Shown here: positions 5,464 to 13,837 of the stretch, in pieces
Numbering within the stretch: position 1 is the stretch's first letter
Layout of the letters: each line of letters opens with the position of its first letter
Assembly: GCA_025353485.1 (NCBI GenBank)
Contig: JANXQO010000184.1
Coordinates: 1 to 35,778, forward strand
Length of the DNA stretch: 35,778 nucleotides
DNA from: Chitinophagales bacterium
GTDB taxonomy: Bacteria > Bacteroidota > Bacteroidia > Chitinophagales > Chitinophagaceae
Direction: 5' to 3'
Position numbers and translations under genes: made by a program
The notes under the pieces: generated by a model
What the model was told of the DNA's origin: nothing
The model's database searches: none
Seen by the model: the letters and a program-made list of their open reading frames with translations, nothing else

Positions 5464-7392
5464 ATGAACTATTTTTCCTATATCGCTTTTATACCTTTAC
5501 CTCCATTAGTAAGCTTTGTGCTGCTGGGTTTGTTTGGCAGAAAATATTTAAAGCATTCATCCGGTATCATCGGAACAATTGTTTTGCTTACCATTACTGT
5601 TCTTTCTCTACTAACTGCTTATCATTATTTTTTTGTTGACGGCAAAGTGAATGGCGTTTATCAATCTATTATTCCTTTGCAATATCACTGGCTACAGTTC
5701 TCTCCGGGTGTTTCTATTGATATGGGCATTGTTCTGGATCCAATCTCAGTGATGCTGCTGGTAGTAGTAAGTTTTATTTCATTGATGGTGCATATATTCA
5801 GTCTGGGTTATATGAAAGGGGAAGAAAGATTTTCTACTTACTATGCTTTTCTTTCTTTGTTCACTTTCTCCATGCTTGGCCTGGTAGTTTCTACAAATAT
5901 TTTTCAGATATATATTTTTTGGGAACTGGTTGGTATTTCCTCTTACCTGTTGATTGGATTTTATTATGATAAACCATCTGCAGTTGACGCTTCCAAAAAA
6001 GCTTTTATTGTCACACGCTTTGCTGATCTTGGTTTTTTGATTGGAATTCTTATCCTGGCCTTTCATGCTGAAACTTTAGATTTTCATACACTCATTACAA
6101 CACTTAGAACAGCACAGTCACCACAATCAATCAGCATTACAACCAGTTCTTTTCTTGGTGTGTCCATGCTCACCTGGGGATTGACATTAGTATTTATAGG
6201 AGGTGCAGGAAAGTCCGCAATGTTTCCATTACACATCTGGTTGCCTGATGCTATGGAAGGCCCAACGCCTGTATCTGCACTGATACATGCTGCAACAATG
6301 GTAGTAGCCGGTGTATATCTTGTAGCAAGATTATTTCCACTTTATTCTTATGATGTAATTGCTTTAAATATTGTTGCTTACACAGGTGCCCTCTCTGCTT
6401 TGCTTGCAGCGGTAATTGCCTGTACACAAACGGATATCAAACGGGTGCTTGCCTATTCTACCATGTCGCAGATCGGTTACATGATGTTTGCATTAGGTGT
6501 ATCGGGGCATGGCGGCGAGCATGGACTTGGTTATATGGCTTCCATGTTTCATCTCTTCACACATGCGTTTTTTAAATCATTATTATTTTTATGTGCAGGT
6601 GCAGTAATTCATGTGGTGCATAGTAACGAAATGAAAGATATGGGCGGCTTAAGAAAGCTAATGCCGCTAACACATATTGCATTTTTAATTGCCTGCCTTG
6701 CTATAGCAGGCATTCCTCCTTTTGCAGGATTTTTTAGCAAAGAAGAAATTTTACTTGCTGCTTACAACTCAAACAAATTTATTTATGCAGTTGGAATATT
6801 TACTTCTATGCTCACCGCATTTTATATGTTCCGTTTGTACTTTTCTATTTTTCATCATAAAGAACCCCAGGTGCAAATTCATCATGGAGAAGGATCTTTT
6901 TCTATGAAATTGCCTTTGCTTGTATTAGCTGCCTGCACTGCATTTGCGGGCTTTGTGCCGCTCTCTGCATTTGTTACTGCGGATGGTATTCCATTAAAAA
7001 CTCATCTTGATATTGCTTTCTCTGCGGTACCGGTAATACTTTCTATTGTTGCCATTTTATTTGCCGCAAGATTGTACCGTAAACAAAATGATCTGCCGGA
7101 TAGAATGGCAACTTCATTAGGAGGAATATACCGTTCAGCTTATAAGAAATTTTATATAGATGAAATATATCTCTTCATCACCAAAAAAATTATTTTCAAT
7201 CTTGTGGGTAAACCTGCTGCCTGGATTGACAAAAATATTGTGGATGGTTTCATGAATCTGCTTGCAGTGATCACAACGAAATTTTCTGCATTGATAAAAG
7301 GTTTGCAATCGGGCAAAGTGCAGAACTATACTTTGTATTTTTTTGCAGGAATAGCAGGGTTGGCGGTGTTGTTTATTTATTGGTGGAAGTAA
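5464..7392 (+). CDS. nuoL: NADH-quinone oxidoreductase subunit L (antiporter-like)
   Basis: This is the distal antiporter-like proton-pumping subunit of complex I. At 642 residues it has normal length, including the C-terminal extension with the long lateral helix and a last anchor helix (LYFFAGIAGLAVLFIYWW). Family motifs include FWELVGISSYLLIGFYYDKPSA with its channel glutamate, GKSAMFPLHIWLPDAMEGPT, SALIHAATMVVAGVYLVAR, DIKRVLAYSTMSQIGYM and HAFFKSLLFLCAGAVIH. It starts at ATG 5464 and is followed by nuoM after a 23-bp gap. Confidence 0.97.
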   Translation: MNYFSYIAFIPLPPLVSFVLLGLFGRKYLKHSSGIIGTIVLLTITVLSLLTAYHYFFVDGKVNGVYQSIIPLQYHWLQFSPGVSIDMGIVLDPISVMLLVVVSFISLMVHIFSLGYMKGEERFSTYYAFLSLFTFSMLGLVVSTNIFQIYIFWELVGISSYLLIGFYYDKPSAVDASKKAFIVTRFADLGFLIGILILAFHAETLDFHTLITTLRTAQSPQSISITTSSFLGVSMLTWGLTLVFIGGAGKSAMFPLHIWLPDAMEGPTPVSALIHAATMVVAGVYLVARLFPLYSYDVIALNIVAYTGALSALLAAVIACTQTDIKRVLAYSTMSQIGYMMFALGVSGHGGEHGLGYMASMFHLFTHAFFKSLLFLCAGAVIHVVHSNEMKDMGGLRKLMPLTHIAFLIACLAIAGIPPFAGFFSKEEILLAAYNSNKFIYAVGIFTSMLTAFYMFRLYFSIFHHKEPQVQIHHGEGSFSMKLPLLVLAACTAFAGFVPLSAFVTADGIPLKTHLDIAFSAVPVILSIVAILFAARLYRKQNDLPDRMATSLGGIYRSAYKKFYIDEIYLFITKKIIFNLVGKPAAWIDKNIVDGFMNLLAVITTKFSALIKGLQSGKVQNYTLYFFAGIAGLAVLFIYWWK

Positions 7393-7415
7393 GAATTAAA
7401 AAATAAATATTATAA

Positions 7416-8945
7416 ATGAACTTGTCTTTACTCATATTAATTCCCTTACTAACGGGGATTGCCATTTTATTTTGTAAAGGGTTAAAGCAGGTTAGCAGTA
7501 TTGCATTGCTGGGAGCAATCATACAACTATTGGCAACATTCTTTTTATTATTTGTTTTCTGGCAGCAACGTGCAACAGGCAATACTTCCCGGATGTTATT
7601 TGAGTACAGCCACACATGGTTTGCAGCACTCAATATTAATTATCATGTAGGTGTTGATGGAATTTCTATAGCAATGATTTTACTTACCTCATTTGTTGTG
7701 CTGGCCGGCGTGTTGGTTTCATGGAAGCAAGAGAAAATGAATAAGGAGTTTTTTTTGTTACTCATTTTATTAAGCCTTGGCGCTTATGGATTCTTTATTT
7801 CACTCGATCTTTTCACTCTTTTTTTCTTCCTTGAAATTGCGGTGATACCCAAATTTTTATTAATTGGTATATGGGGCAGCGGTAAAAAAGAATACAGTGC
7901 AATGAAACTTGCTTTAATGCTGATGGCTGGCTCTGCATTGGTTTTTGTAGGATTGCTGGGATTGTATTTCAACACAGATACTGGCAGCGGCACACATACA
8001 TTTGATTTGTTACAAATAGCACAAATGCACATTCCTGTTGAAGTACAAAAATTATTTTTCCCTTTTGCTTTTGTTGGCTTTGGAATTTTTGGTGCCTTGT
8101 TTCCGTTTCATACCTGGGTGCCTGATGGCCACTCATCTGCACCCACAGCAGCATCCATGTTTCTTGCCGGCATCTCTATGAAACTGGGTGGATATGGCTG
8201 TTTACGGGTAGCAACTTTTTTAATGCCTGCTGCAGCACATGCTTATGCACCGGTCATAATTGTGCTGGCAACTATCGCCATTATTTATGGCGCCTTCGCT
8301 ACCATGATGCAGACGGATCTGAAATACATTAATGCATATTCATCTGTTAGCCATTGCGGATTTGTATTGCTTGGTATTGGTATGCTTACTCAAACATCCA
8401 TTAATGGTGCGGTGATGCAAATGGTTTCTCACGGATTAATGACGTCTCTTTTCTTCACTGCCATCGGTATGATCTACGACCGAACCCATACAAGAATTAC
8501 GGCGCAACTTGGTGGTTTGCTCAAAATAATGCCATTCATTTCTACTGTGTTTGTACTTGCGGGTTTGTGTTCATTGGGCTTGCCTGGATTAAGCGGCTTT
8601 GTTGCCGAAGTAACCGTGTTTATGGGCTCCTGGCAAAACGCAGATACTTTATATCGGGTAGCAACAATTTTGTCCTGTGCTTCTATTGTGGTAACGGCAG
8701 TGTATATTTTAAGGGCAGTAGGGCAGGCAATCATGGGGCCATTGCGCACTCATGCTGATGGCTCCCCTCTCCTTTGGAGAGGGGCTGGGGGTGAGGTTGA
8801 TGCAAAATGGAATGAAAAATTTGCTGCGGTAATTTTGTTGACAGGTATTGTGGCAATTGGCATTGCACCATTCTGGTTGAACAAACTGATAACACCGGGA
8901 ACAGAAATTATCATAAAAAAAATTTTGAGTGATGTAGTGAAATAA
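7416..8945 (+). CDS. nuoM: NADH-quinone oxidoreductase subunit M (antiporter-like)
   Basis: This antiporter-like proton-pumping subunit of complex I has 509 residues and about fourteen membrane segments. Motifs include NINYHVGVDGISIAMILL, FFFLEIAVIPKFLLIGIWG with the channel glutamate, PFHTWVPDGHSSAPTAASMFLAG, DLKYINAYSSVSHCGFV and SHGLMTSLFFTAIGMIYDR. Residues 449-461 (GSPLLWRGAGGEV) come from a GC-rich palindromic element in the loop between the last two membrane segments. The family sequence resumes right after it (DAKWNEKFAAVILL), so the insertion is in frame and outside the channel. Confidence 0.96.
   Translation: MNLSLLILIPLLTGIAILFCKGLKQVSSIALLGAIIQLLATFFLLFVFWQQRATGNTSRMLFEYSHTWFAALNINYHVGVDGISIAMILLTSFVVLAGVLVSWKQEKMNKEFFLLLILLSLGAYGFFISLDLFTLFFFLEIAVIPKFLLIGIWGSGKKEYSAMKLALMLMAGSALVFVGLLGLYFNTDTGSGTHTFDLLQIAQMHIPVEVQKLFFPFAFVGFGIFGALFPFHTWVPDGHSSAPTAASMFLAGISMKLGGYGCLRVATFLMPAAAHAYAPVIIVLATIAIIYGAFATMMQTDLKYINAYSSVSHCGFVLLGIGMLTQTSINGAVMQMVSHGLMTSLFFTAIGMIYDRTHTRITAQLGGLLKIMPFISTVFVLAGLCSLGLPGLSGFVAEVTVFMGSWQNADTLYRVATILSCASIVVTAVYILRAVGQAIMGPLRTHADGSPLLWRGAGGEVDAKWNEKFAAVILLTGIVAIGIAPFWLNKLITPGTEIIIKKILSDVVK
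8756..8802. mobile_element. Palindromic mini-element inserted in frame in nuoM, with 5-bp target duplication
   Basis: The core is 8761-8797. CCCCTCTCC (8764-8772) pairs with GGAGAGGGG (8776-8784) around TTT, a perfect 9-bp stem, followed by CTGGGGGTGAGG. The 5-mer TGATG occurs on both sides (8756-8760 and 8798-8802). Removing the core and one TGATG deletes 42 bp, exactly 14 codons, and restores continuous NuoM. The direct repeats are what a transposition event would leave (inference). No transposase gene is in the window. Confidence 0.7.
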
Positions 8946-8960
8946 TTATTAAATCAGGTG

Positions 8961-8975
8961 GTCGCAATTTGCGAC
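8961..8975. repeat. Short palindrome GTCGCAA/TTGCGAC before nuoN
   Basis: GTCGCAATTTGCGAC is a perfect 7-bp inverted repeat around a single T, in the 86-bp nuoM-nuoN gap, followed by TAGTTTAAAAAAAATTG. It could be an RNA hairpin or another small dispersed repeat; it is too short to assign. Confidence 0.5.
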
Positions 8976-9031
8976 TAGTTTAAAAAAAATTGTAAAGCAA
9001 ACATCCAAACTCAAAACTTTAGACAATTAAT

Positions 9032-10444
9032 ATGGTTCAGAATTTTTTTATATTAATGAAATTTGAATTGCTGGTTGCAGTTATCATCTTCATTTTACTT
9101 TTTATAAAAGTAGGCAGCAGGGAATGGGAAAACAAAACGGTATTGAATGTTGTAAATATTTTGTTACTCGTAAATTTTGTTGCGGGATTTTTTATGAATG
9201 CCGATGGCACTTTATTCAGCAGTATGTTTAGAACAAATAAACTGATGGAATTACAAAAGAATATGCTCAATCTTGGCACACTCATCATTTCCGCACAGGC
9301 TTATTCATGGCTTAAAAATCATAAGCATGTTTTAGAATTTTACATGTTGCTTTTGTCCACTTTACTCGGAATGTTTTTTATGATCTCCGGTGGTAACCTC
9401 TTGATGTTTTATTTGGGCCTGGAATTATCAACCATACCGCTTACAGCCCTTTGCAATTTTGATTTAGAAAAACGCCAATCATCGGAAGCTGCAATGAAAC
9501 TTATTATTTCATCCGCTTTCTCTTCCGGATTATTATTGTTTGGTATTTCTCTCGTTTACGGAACTATCGGCACATTGAATTTTTCAGAAATCTCCCAGCA
9601 TCTTAGCGGAAGCCCATTGCAATTGTTTGCTTTCATTTTATTACTTGCCGGATTTGCTTTTAAAATTTCTGTTGTTCCTTTTCATTTATGGACGGCGGAT
9701 GTTTACGAAGGTTCTCCTGTAGCCGTTACTTCTTATTTATCTGTTATTTCAAAAGCCGCATTTCTTTTTGTTTTTGTATCCGTGCTGTACACCGTTTTTA
9801 AACCCATTGCAGGTGAATGGTACAAAATGCTTTTTCTGTTAAGTGTGCTTACAATGTTTACTGGAAATTTATTTGCCATCCGGCAAAATAATTTAAAACG
9901 GTTTCTTGCATTTTCATCCATTACACAAATTGGTTTTATTCTTGTTGGTATTTCGGGCAGCAGTCAAATGGGTTCGGCTTCTGTAATTTATTTTTTACTC
10001 ATTTATATTTTCTCAAATCTTGGGGCATTTGGGGTTATCGCTTTTGTAAGTGCTGTCTCAGGTAAAGAGAATATGGATGATTATAAAGGATTTTATAAAA
10101 CAAATCCGTTCTTAGCATGGGTGCTCACCATTTCATTATTTTCATTGGCGGGGATACCCCCAACTGCAGGGTTTTTTGGTAAATTCTTTTTAATAATGGC
10201 AGGCGCAGGTAAGGGTAATTGGTTACTCATCATCATTGCTGCATTAAATATGGTCATCGCATTGTATTATTATCTTAAAGTAGTAAAAGCAATGTTCATG
10301 GATGAAAATGAACAACCGATTGAGAAATTATCCATCAGCACTTTACCAAAACTTGCGATGTTGATCTGTGTTGCAGGTATTGTTGTTATTGGATTTATAC
10401 CGGCGGTTTATAATTATATTTATTCATTAAGTTTTGGATTGTGA
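9032..10444 (+). CDS. nuoN: NADH-quinone oxidoreductase subunit N (antiporter-like)
   Basis: This is the third antiporter-like pumping subunit of complex I, which contacts NuoK. It has 470 residues and about fourteen membrane segments. Motifs include FYLGLELSTIPLTALCNF with the channel glutamate, FKISVVPFHLWTADVYEGSP, NNLKRFLAFSSITQIGFILVG and SLFSLAGIPPTAGFFGKFFL. ATG at 9032 is used here; ATG at 9056 would also leave the first membrane helix intact. It is the last recognised complex I subunit gene and is followed 46 bp later by a gene of unknown function. Confidence 0.95.
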   Translation: MVQNFFILMKFELLVAVIIFILLFIKVGSREWENKTVLNVVNILLLVNFVAGFFMNADGTLFSSMFRTNKLMELQKNMLNLGTLIISAQAYSWLKNHKHVLEFYMLLLSTLLGMFFMISGGNLLMFYLGLELSTIPLTALCNFDLEKRQSSEAAMKLIISSAFSSGLLLFGISLVYGTIGTLNFSEISQHLSGSPLQLFAFILLLAGFAFKISVVPFHLWTADVYEGSPVAVTSYLSVISKAAFLFVFVSVLYTVFKPIAGEWYKMLFLLSVLTMFTGNLFAIRQNNLKRFLAFSSITQIGFILVGISGSSQMGSASVIYFLLIYIFSNLGAFGVIAFVSAVSGKENMDDYKGFYKTNPFLAWVLTISLFSLAGIPPTAGFFGKFFLIMAGAGKGNWLLIIIAALNMVIALYYYLKVVKAMFMDENEQPIEKLSISTLPKLAMLICVAGIVVIGFIPAVYNYIYSLSFGL

Positions 10445-10459
10445 GTGGTGTCTTCAATA

Positions 10460-10480
10460 AAACCTAAAACCTAAACGCTA
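10460..10480. repeat. Heptamer tandem repeat after nuoN
   Basis: Three 7-bp units, AAACCTA, AAACCTA and AACGCTA, are contiguous in the gap between nuoN and the next gene. The word differs from the other two arrays but the 7-bp period is the same. Confidence 0.55.
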
Positions 10481-10490
10481 AACTCTTCCC

Positions 10491-10910
10491 ATGCCTATAA
10501 ATAAAAATCATGAATTTGAAGATCTCGATGGAATAAAATGTGCCATAGTAGAAAAGAATGCTGTAAAAGAAAGAGTAATTTTTTTGAAACAAATTTTAGT
10601 ACATAATCATTATACTGTTGTTATTGTTGCAAGCCCGCCGCCAAAAGCAGTTCCTGCAACAGCAGCTCCAGTCGCTCTTTCGGAACCTTCTGATGAAGCA
10701 GCAATAACCATTCCTGCAGCAACTCAGCAACTACCACCTGAGCCGCAAACTTTTACCGTTGGTGTTACAGATGTAACATTCAATCCCACCAATGCAATAT
10801 TTGGAAGATCATTAAAAACCCCGGACGGGCATATAGTTACACTTGCTTACTGGCAGCAAAAAGAAAAAGAATCGCAGGATGAAATTCCTTATTTTGATAA
10901 TAATAAATAA
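10491..10910 (+). CDS. Uncharacterised 139-residue protein downstream of nuoN
   Basis: I do not recognise a named family. The protein has no signal peptide or membrane segment. Residues 1-50 form a mixed charged and hydrophobic segment (HEFEDLDGIKCAIVEKNAVK, then FLKQILVHNHYTVVIV). Residues 51-85 are a low-complexity proline/alanine linker (PPPKAVPATAAPVA). Residues 86-139 look like a second small domain (TFTVGVTDVTFNPTNAIFGR, then TPDGHIVTLAYWQQ). The two-domain layout and the same-strand position 46 bp after nuoN suggest co-transcription with complex I. A role as an accessory or assembly factor is possible, but position is the only support. Confidence 0.8.
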   Translation: MPINKNHEFEDLDGIKCAIVEKNAVKERVIFLKQILVHNHYTVVIVASPPPKAVPATAAPVALSEPSDEAAITIPAATQQLPPEPQTFTVGVTDVTFNPTNAIFGRSLKTPDGHIVTLAYWQQKEKESQDEIPYFDNNK

Positions 10911-10992
10911 ATATTATAACAAGATGAAAAGCCGGGAATGAATTTTATTATATGCATAGCATGATACAAACTTAAACTGCTTATTATCTTGG

Positions 10993-11175
10993 TTATTTTA
11001 ATTCCAACAAAACACACACAGCATTTTCTTTGTTGTTCGCATCAATTTCGATATTGCTCTGAGGAGGGAAGAAAGCAACACAACTACTGAATTTGCTGCA
11101 TGTACATGTGCCAATGTTGTATCACGAAGTTATCATCTGCGCCCTGGTATGTATTACAACTCATCTCTTACAATC
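10993..11175 (-). pseudogene. Possible degraded coding remnant
   Basis: On the minus strand two adjacent frames read like protein. One runs MSCNTYQGADDNFVIQHWHM and then stops. The other gives YNIGTCTCSKFSSCVAFF, then PPQSNIEIDANNKENAVCVL and LELK, with a stop at 10993-10995. Together they could be the end of a small protein broken by frameshift, but I cannot assign a family and chance is not excluded. No intact gene is seen in 10911-11183. Confidence 0.2.
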
Positions 11176-11183
11176 AGTAACAA

Positions 11184-12019
11184 CTACAATGGCGAAAAAT
11201 AATTGTTTTTCTTCATAAAATTTAAAACCTCTTTTGAAAACTCTGTAGTTGCTGCAGCATGATTATGATCGCCGGGAGTGGTTGCGATTGAACTATGTGG
11301 TAAAATCTTTGCAAGTTCTGCAGCGGATCCGTTATCACTATCTTTATCTCCGTAAATAACCAATACAGGTTGGTTTACTTTTCCTAAAATTTCTTTGCTG
11401 GTTGAAGGCTGTGCTTTTTGCAGGTATGCCAATGCAAGCTGGTCAAGCCCCTGCGATTTTACATAATCCACAACGCCTTTTAATTCCGGAATGGAATCCC
11501 CCATTAATGCCCTGTAAAACATTTTTCTCCTTAGCCATTCAGGATTAGTGAAGTCGAGTCCCATGCCACCTAATACAGCATTTTGCACTCTTTTATCTAA
11601 TACAAGTAATCGTGTTGTAATAATAGAACCTCTTGAATAACCAATGGCGCTGTATTGTTTTATTTTTAGAAGATCCATTAGTTTCATTATATCTTTTGCT
11701 TCCGCATCATTCTCATAAGCTATTGCATCATGAGGCTTATCAGACTTTCCATTACCCCGCATATCCAGCAGAATTACTTTAAGCCATTATTTAAAAGATC
11801 GGTGTATAATGCTGTTTTCTTCCATGAATTGCTGTTCACAATAAAACCATGTATCAGTAAAACAGGTTTTCCTTTACCACGTACTTCGTAATAAATTTTG
11901 GTGCCGTCGAAAGAAGAAAAATAATTGGAGTCAACCGGAAATTTTGATGAGAGTGAATCTGTTTGTGCTTTCGCATCAAAAATTAAAAAGCAATAAATAA
12001 ATATTGATAATAATCGCAT
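11184..12019 (-). pseudogene. Alpha/beta hydrolase, one-base frameshift
   Basis: This is an exported alpha/beta-fold hydrolase of unknown substrate. The N-terminal part (12019 to 11774) has a signal peptide (MRLLSIFIYCFLIFDAKAQ), a YEVRGKGKPVLLIHGFIVNS oxyanion-hole region, and ends early at NNGLK. The rest (from MRGNGKSDKPHD) continues in another frame with the nucleophile elbow GYSRGS, the acid region VLVIYGDKDSDNG and the histidine region TPGDHNHAA. Restoring one T in GGCTTAAAG (near 11782) gives GFKVILLDMRGNGKSD and a 278-residue protein of normal length. The span is 836 bp, one short of a multiple of three, which fits a single deletion. It may be a recent pseudogene or a homopolymer sequencing error. 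Confidence 0.85.
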
Positions 12020-12036
12020 AGTAATTGTTATTTATA

Positions 12037-12151
12037 TAAAGGGCATCTCTAATTACTGAACTTTCCAAAAGTTGGTAATTATAAACTAACGCCAATGCTT
12101 AATTTAAACTTTTGGAAAGTTTAAACTTACTGCTATTAGAGATTCCCTAAA
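12037..12151. mobile_element. MITE-like element with TAAA target duplication
   Basis: The core spans 12041-12147 (107 bp). Its ends, GGGCATCTCTAAT and ATTAGAGATTCCC, are inverted repeats matching at 12 of 13 positions. A second, inner pair, AACTTTCCAAAAGTT and AACTTTTGGAAAGTT, is a perfect inverted repeat. TAAA flanks both sides (12037-12040 and 12148-12151), as expected for a 4-bp target duplication. There is no coding capacity. It lies between the hydrolase and the dipeptidase; the remaining 12152-12273 is AT-rich with nothing else seen. Confidence 0.7.
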
Positions 12152-12273
12152 GTTATTTTTATTTTTTATTAAACCTTTATTCTTTAATTATTTTCTTCTT
12201 TATAAACTACAACAACACATCGAATTAATGTAACCACAAGAAAACAGAGTCAGAAAGAACAGGTAAATATTCT

Positions 12274-13344
12274 TCAACCCCACGCATTCCTCAAAAATCT
12301 TAGCCAGTTGCCATGCATAATATTTTCAACATCCTCTCTGGAATATCCACGCTTATAAAACAAAGGAATAATCTTTTGCAGATCGGCAATTGTTTGAAGA
12401 TCGTAAGGGCATTGCTCTCTGCCAAAAGCACCATCAAGATCAGAGCCAATACCAACATGCAAAACATTACCTGCTATCTGGCAAATATGATCCATGTGAT
12501 CAATCAATACTTCAAGATTACAATTCATTTCTTTTGGTGTTGATATTCCCCTTTTCCAATTTGGAACCATCATCCATGCATCTAATGCTCCGCCAATTAC
12601 AGCGCCTCTTTCAATAAGTGCGATGATCTGTTCATCACTATATTGCCTGTTATGATCTACCAATGCTCTTACATTATTATGACTTGCCCACACATGACCG
12701 TTAAAATTTTTCAGGGCCTGCCAGAAACTATCATCACACAAATGTGTGGCATCAAGAATAATATTAAACCGTTCCATTTCTTTCAGCAAAGCTTTTCCTT
12801 CAGGTCCCATTATGCCAGTTGAATCAGTTCCGTTAGCATAACGTCCGGGGCCATAATGTGCAGGGCCTAAAGCACGTAACCCATACTGATAAGCTGTTTC
12901 AACATGCTGAATAGTTATTAAAGAGTCAGCACCTTCCAAACTTAAAATATATCCAACAGGTTTTGTCTCTTTAATATCATCATTCTCCCATAGGCTTATG
13001 TGTTTATTAAGAGAAGCAAGATCATTTATCTGTACTATCTCTCCTGCCTGTTCCATAGCCTTATACCAGGCAAGCTGACCTTGTGTTTGGGCCCATGCCT
13101 GTTCGGGTGAATGCCATCCGGGTAATGGATTATCCGGTGCAACATATCTTGCAATCTGTGTTGCCACTACCAATCCTATATTTCCTTTTCTCAATTCATG
13201 CAATGAAACAGTTGCATTACCTCTGTCAGGTTTATCTTTTAATCCTTTTTCTCCAGCATTTATTTCTTCAGCACTTTTTCTCAGATCACGATTCCATTCC
13301 ATGGCATTCATACTAAGATCAAGATGAGCATCTATTGTAAACAT
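12274..13344 (-). CDS. Membrane dipeptidase family protein (peptidase M19)
   Basis: This is a zinc-dependent amidohydrolase-fold enzyme related to renal dipeptidase, which cleaves dipeptides and often accepts a D-residue at the second position. It has 356 residues and no signal peptide, so it is probably cytoplasmic. Family features are the N-terminal metal site DAHLD (H7, D9), the bridging glutamate in LSLEGAD, the histidines in LDATHLCD and ASHNN, and GIGSDLDGAFG near the end. The start at 13344 gives MFTIDAHLD, with the metal motif right at the N-terminus as usual. It is the last gene of a tight minus-strand unit, 9 bp after the RidA-type gene. Confidence 0.9.
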   Translation of the reverse strand: MFTIDAHLDLSMNAMEWNRDLRKSAEEINAGEKGLKDKPDRGNATVSLHELRKGNIGLVVATQIARYVAPDNPLPGWHSPEQAWAQTQGQLAWYKAMEQAGEIVQINDLASLNKHISLWENDDIKETKPVGYILSLEGADSLITIQHVETAYQYGLRALGPAHYGPGRYANGTDSTGIMGPEGKALLKEMERFNIILDATHLCDDSFWQALKNFNGHVWASHNNVRALVDHNRQYSDEQIIALIERGAVIGGALDAWMMVPNWKRGISTPKEMNCNLEVLIDHMDHICQIAGNVLHVGIGSDLDGAFGREQCPYDLQTIADLQKIIPLFYKRGYSREDVENIMHGNWLRFLRNAWG

Positions 13345-13353
13345 GTTGTGGCT

Positions 13354-13821
13354 TTAATACAATTCAAACATTGCTTCAATTTCTACTGGAATATTTCCCG
13401 GGAGGGAACCCATACCCACAGCACTTCTTACGCCAACGCCGTTTTCCTCACCCCAAACTTTTTTAAATAATTCACTGCAGCCATTAATTACATACGGATG
13501 CTTTTCAAATTCGGAAACACAGTTCACCATACCTAATATTTTTATCACACGTTTCACTTTATCAAAACTTCCAAGATTTTTCTTTATTGTTGAAAGAATC
13601 GCCAACCCTACCTGTTGCGCAGCCCGTTTACCTTTTTCAATATCCATATCATCTCCGATACGTCCGGTGATATTTGTTCCATCATTTTGCAATGGTCCGT
13701 GACCGGATACATATAAATGTTTACCATCAATAAGAAATGGCTTATACACTCCTAACGGTTCAGGTGCCGGAGGAAGCGTTAGCCCTATTTCTTCAAACTT
13801 TTGATCTGCGGTAGTATCCAT
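13354..13821 (-). CDS. RidA family protein (YjgF/UK114), probable imine deaminase
   Basis: RidA-type proteins hydrolyse reactive enamine/imine intermediates released by PLP enzymes acting on serine, threonine and related amino acids. At 155 residues this is the longer form found in several bacterial catabolic clusters. The C-terminal signature RSAVGMGSLPGNIPVEIEA is clear and includes R132, the arginine needed for deaminase activity in characterised RidA proteins. It lies between a GntP-type permease gene (16-bp gap) and a dipeptidase gene (9-bp gap), so it almost certainly shares their transcript. The neighbourhood argues for a role in a specific catabolic pathway over general housekeeping. 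Confidence 0.9.
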   Translation of the reverse strand: MDTTADQKFEEIGLTLPPAPEPLGVYKPFLIDGKHLYVSGHGPLQNDGTNITGRIGDDMDIEKGKRAAQQVGLAILSTIKKNLGSFDKVKRVIKILGMVNCVSEFEKHPYVINGCSELFKKVWGEENGVGVRSAVGMGSLPGNIPVEIEAMFELY

Positions 13822-13837
13822 ATGTATTTATTTTAAA

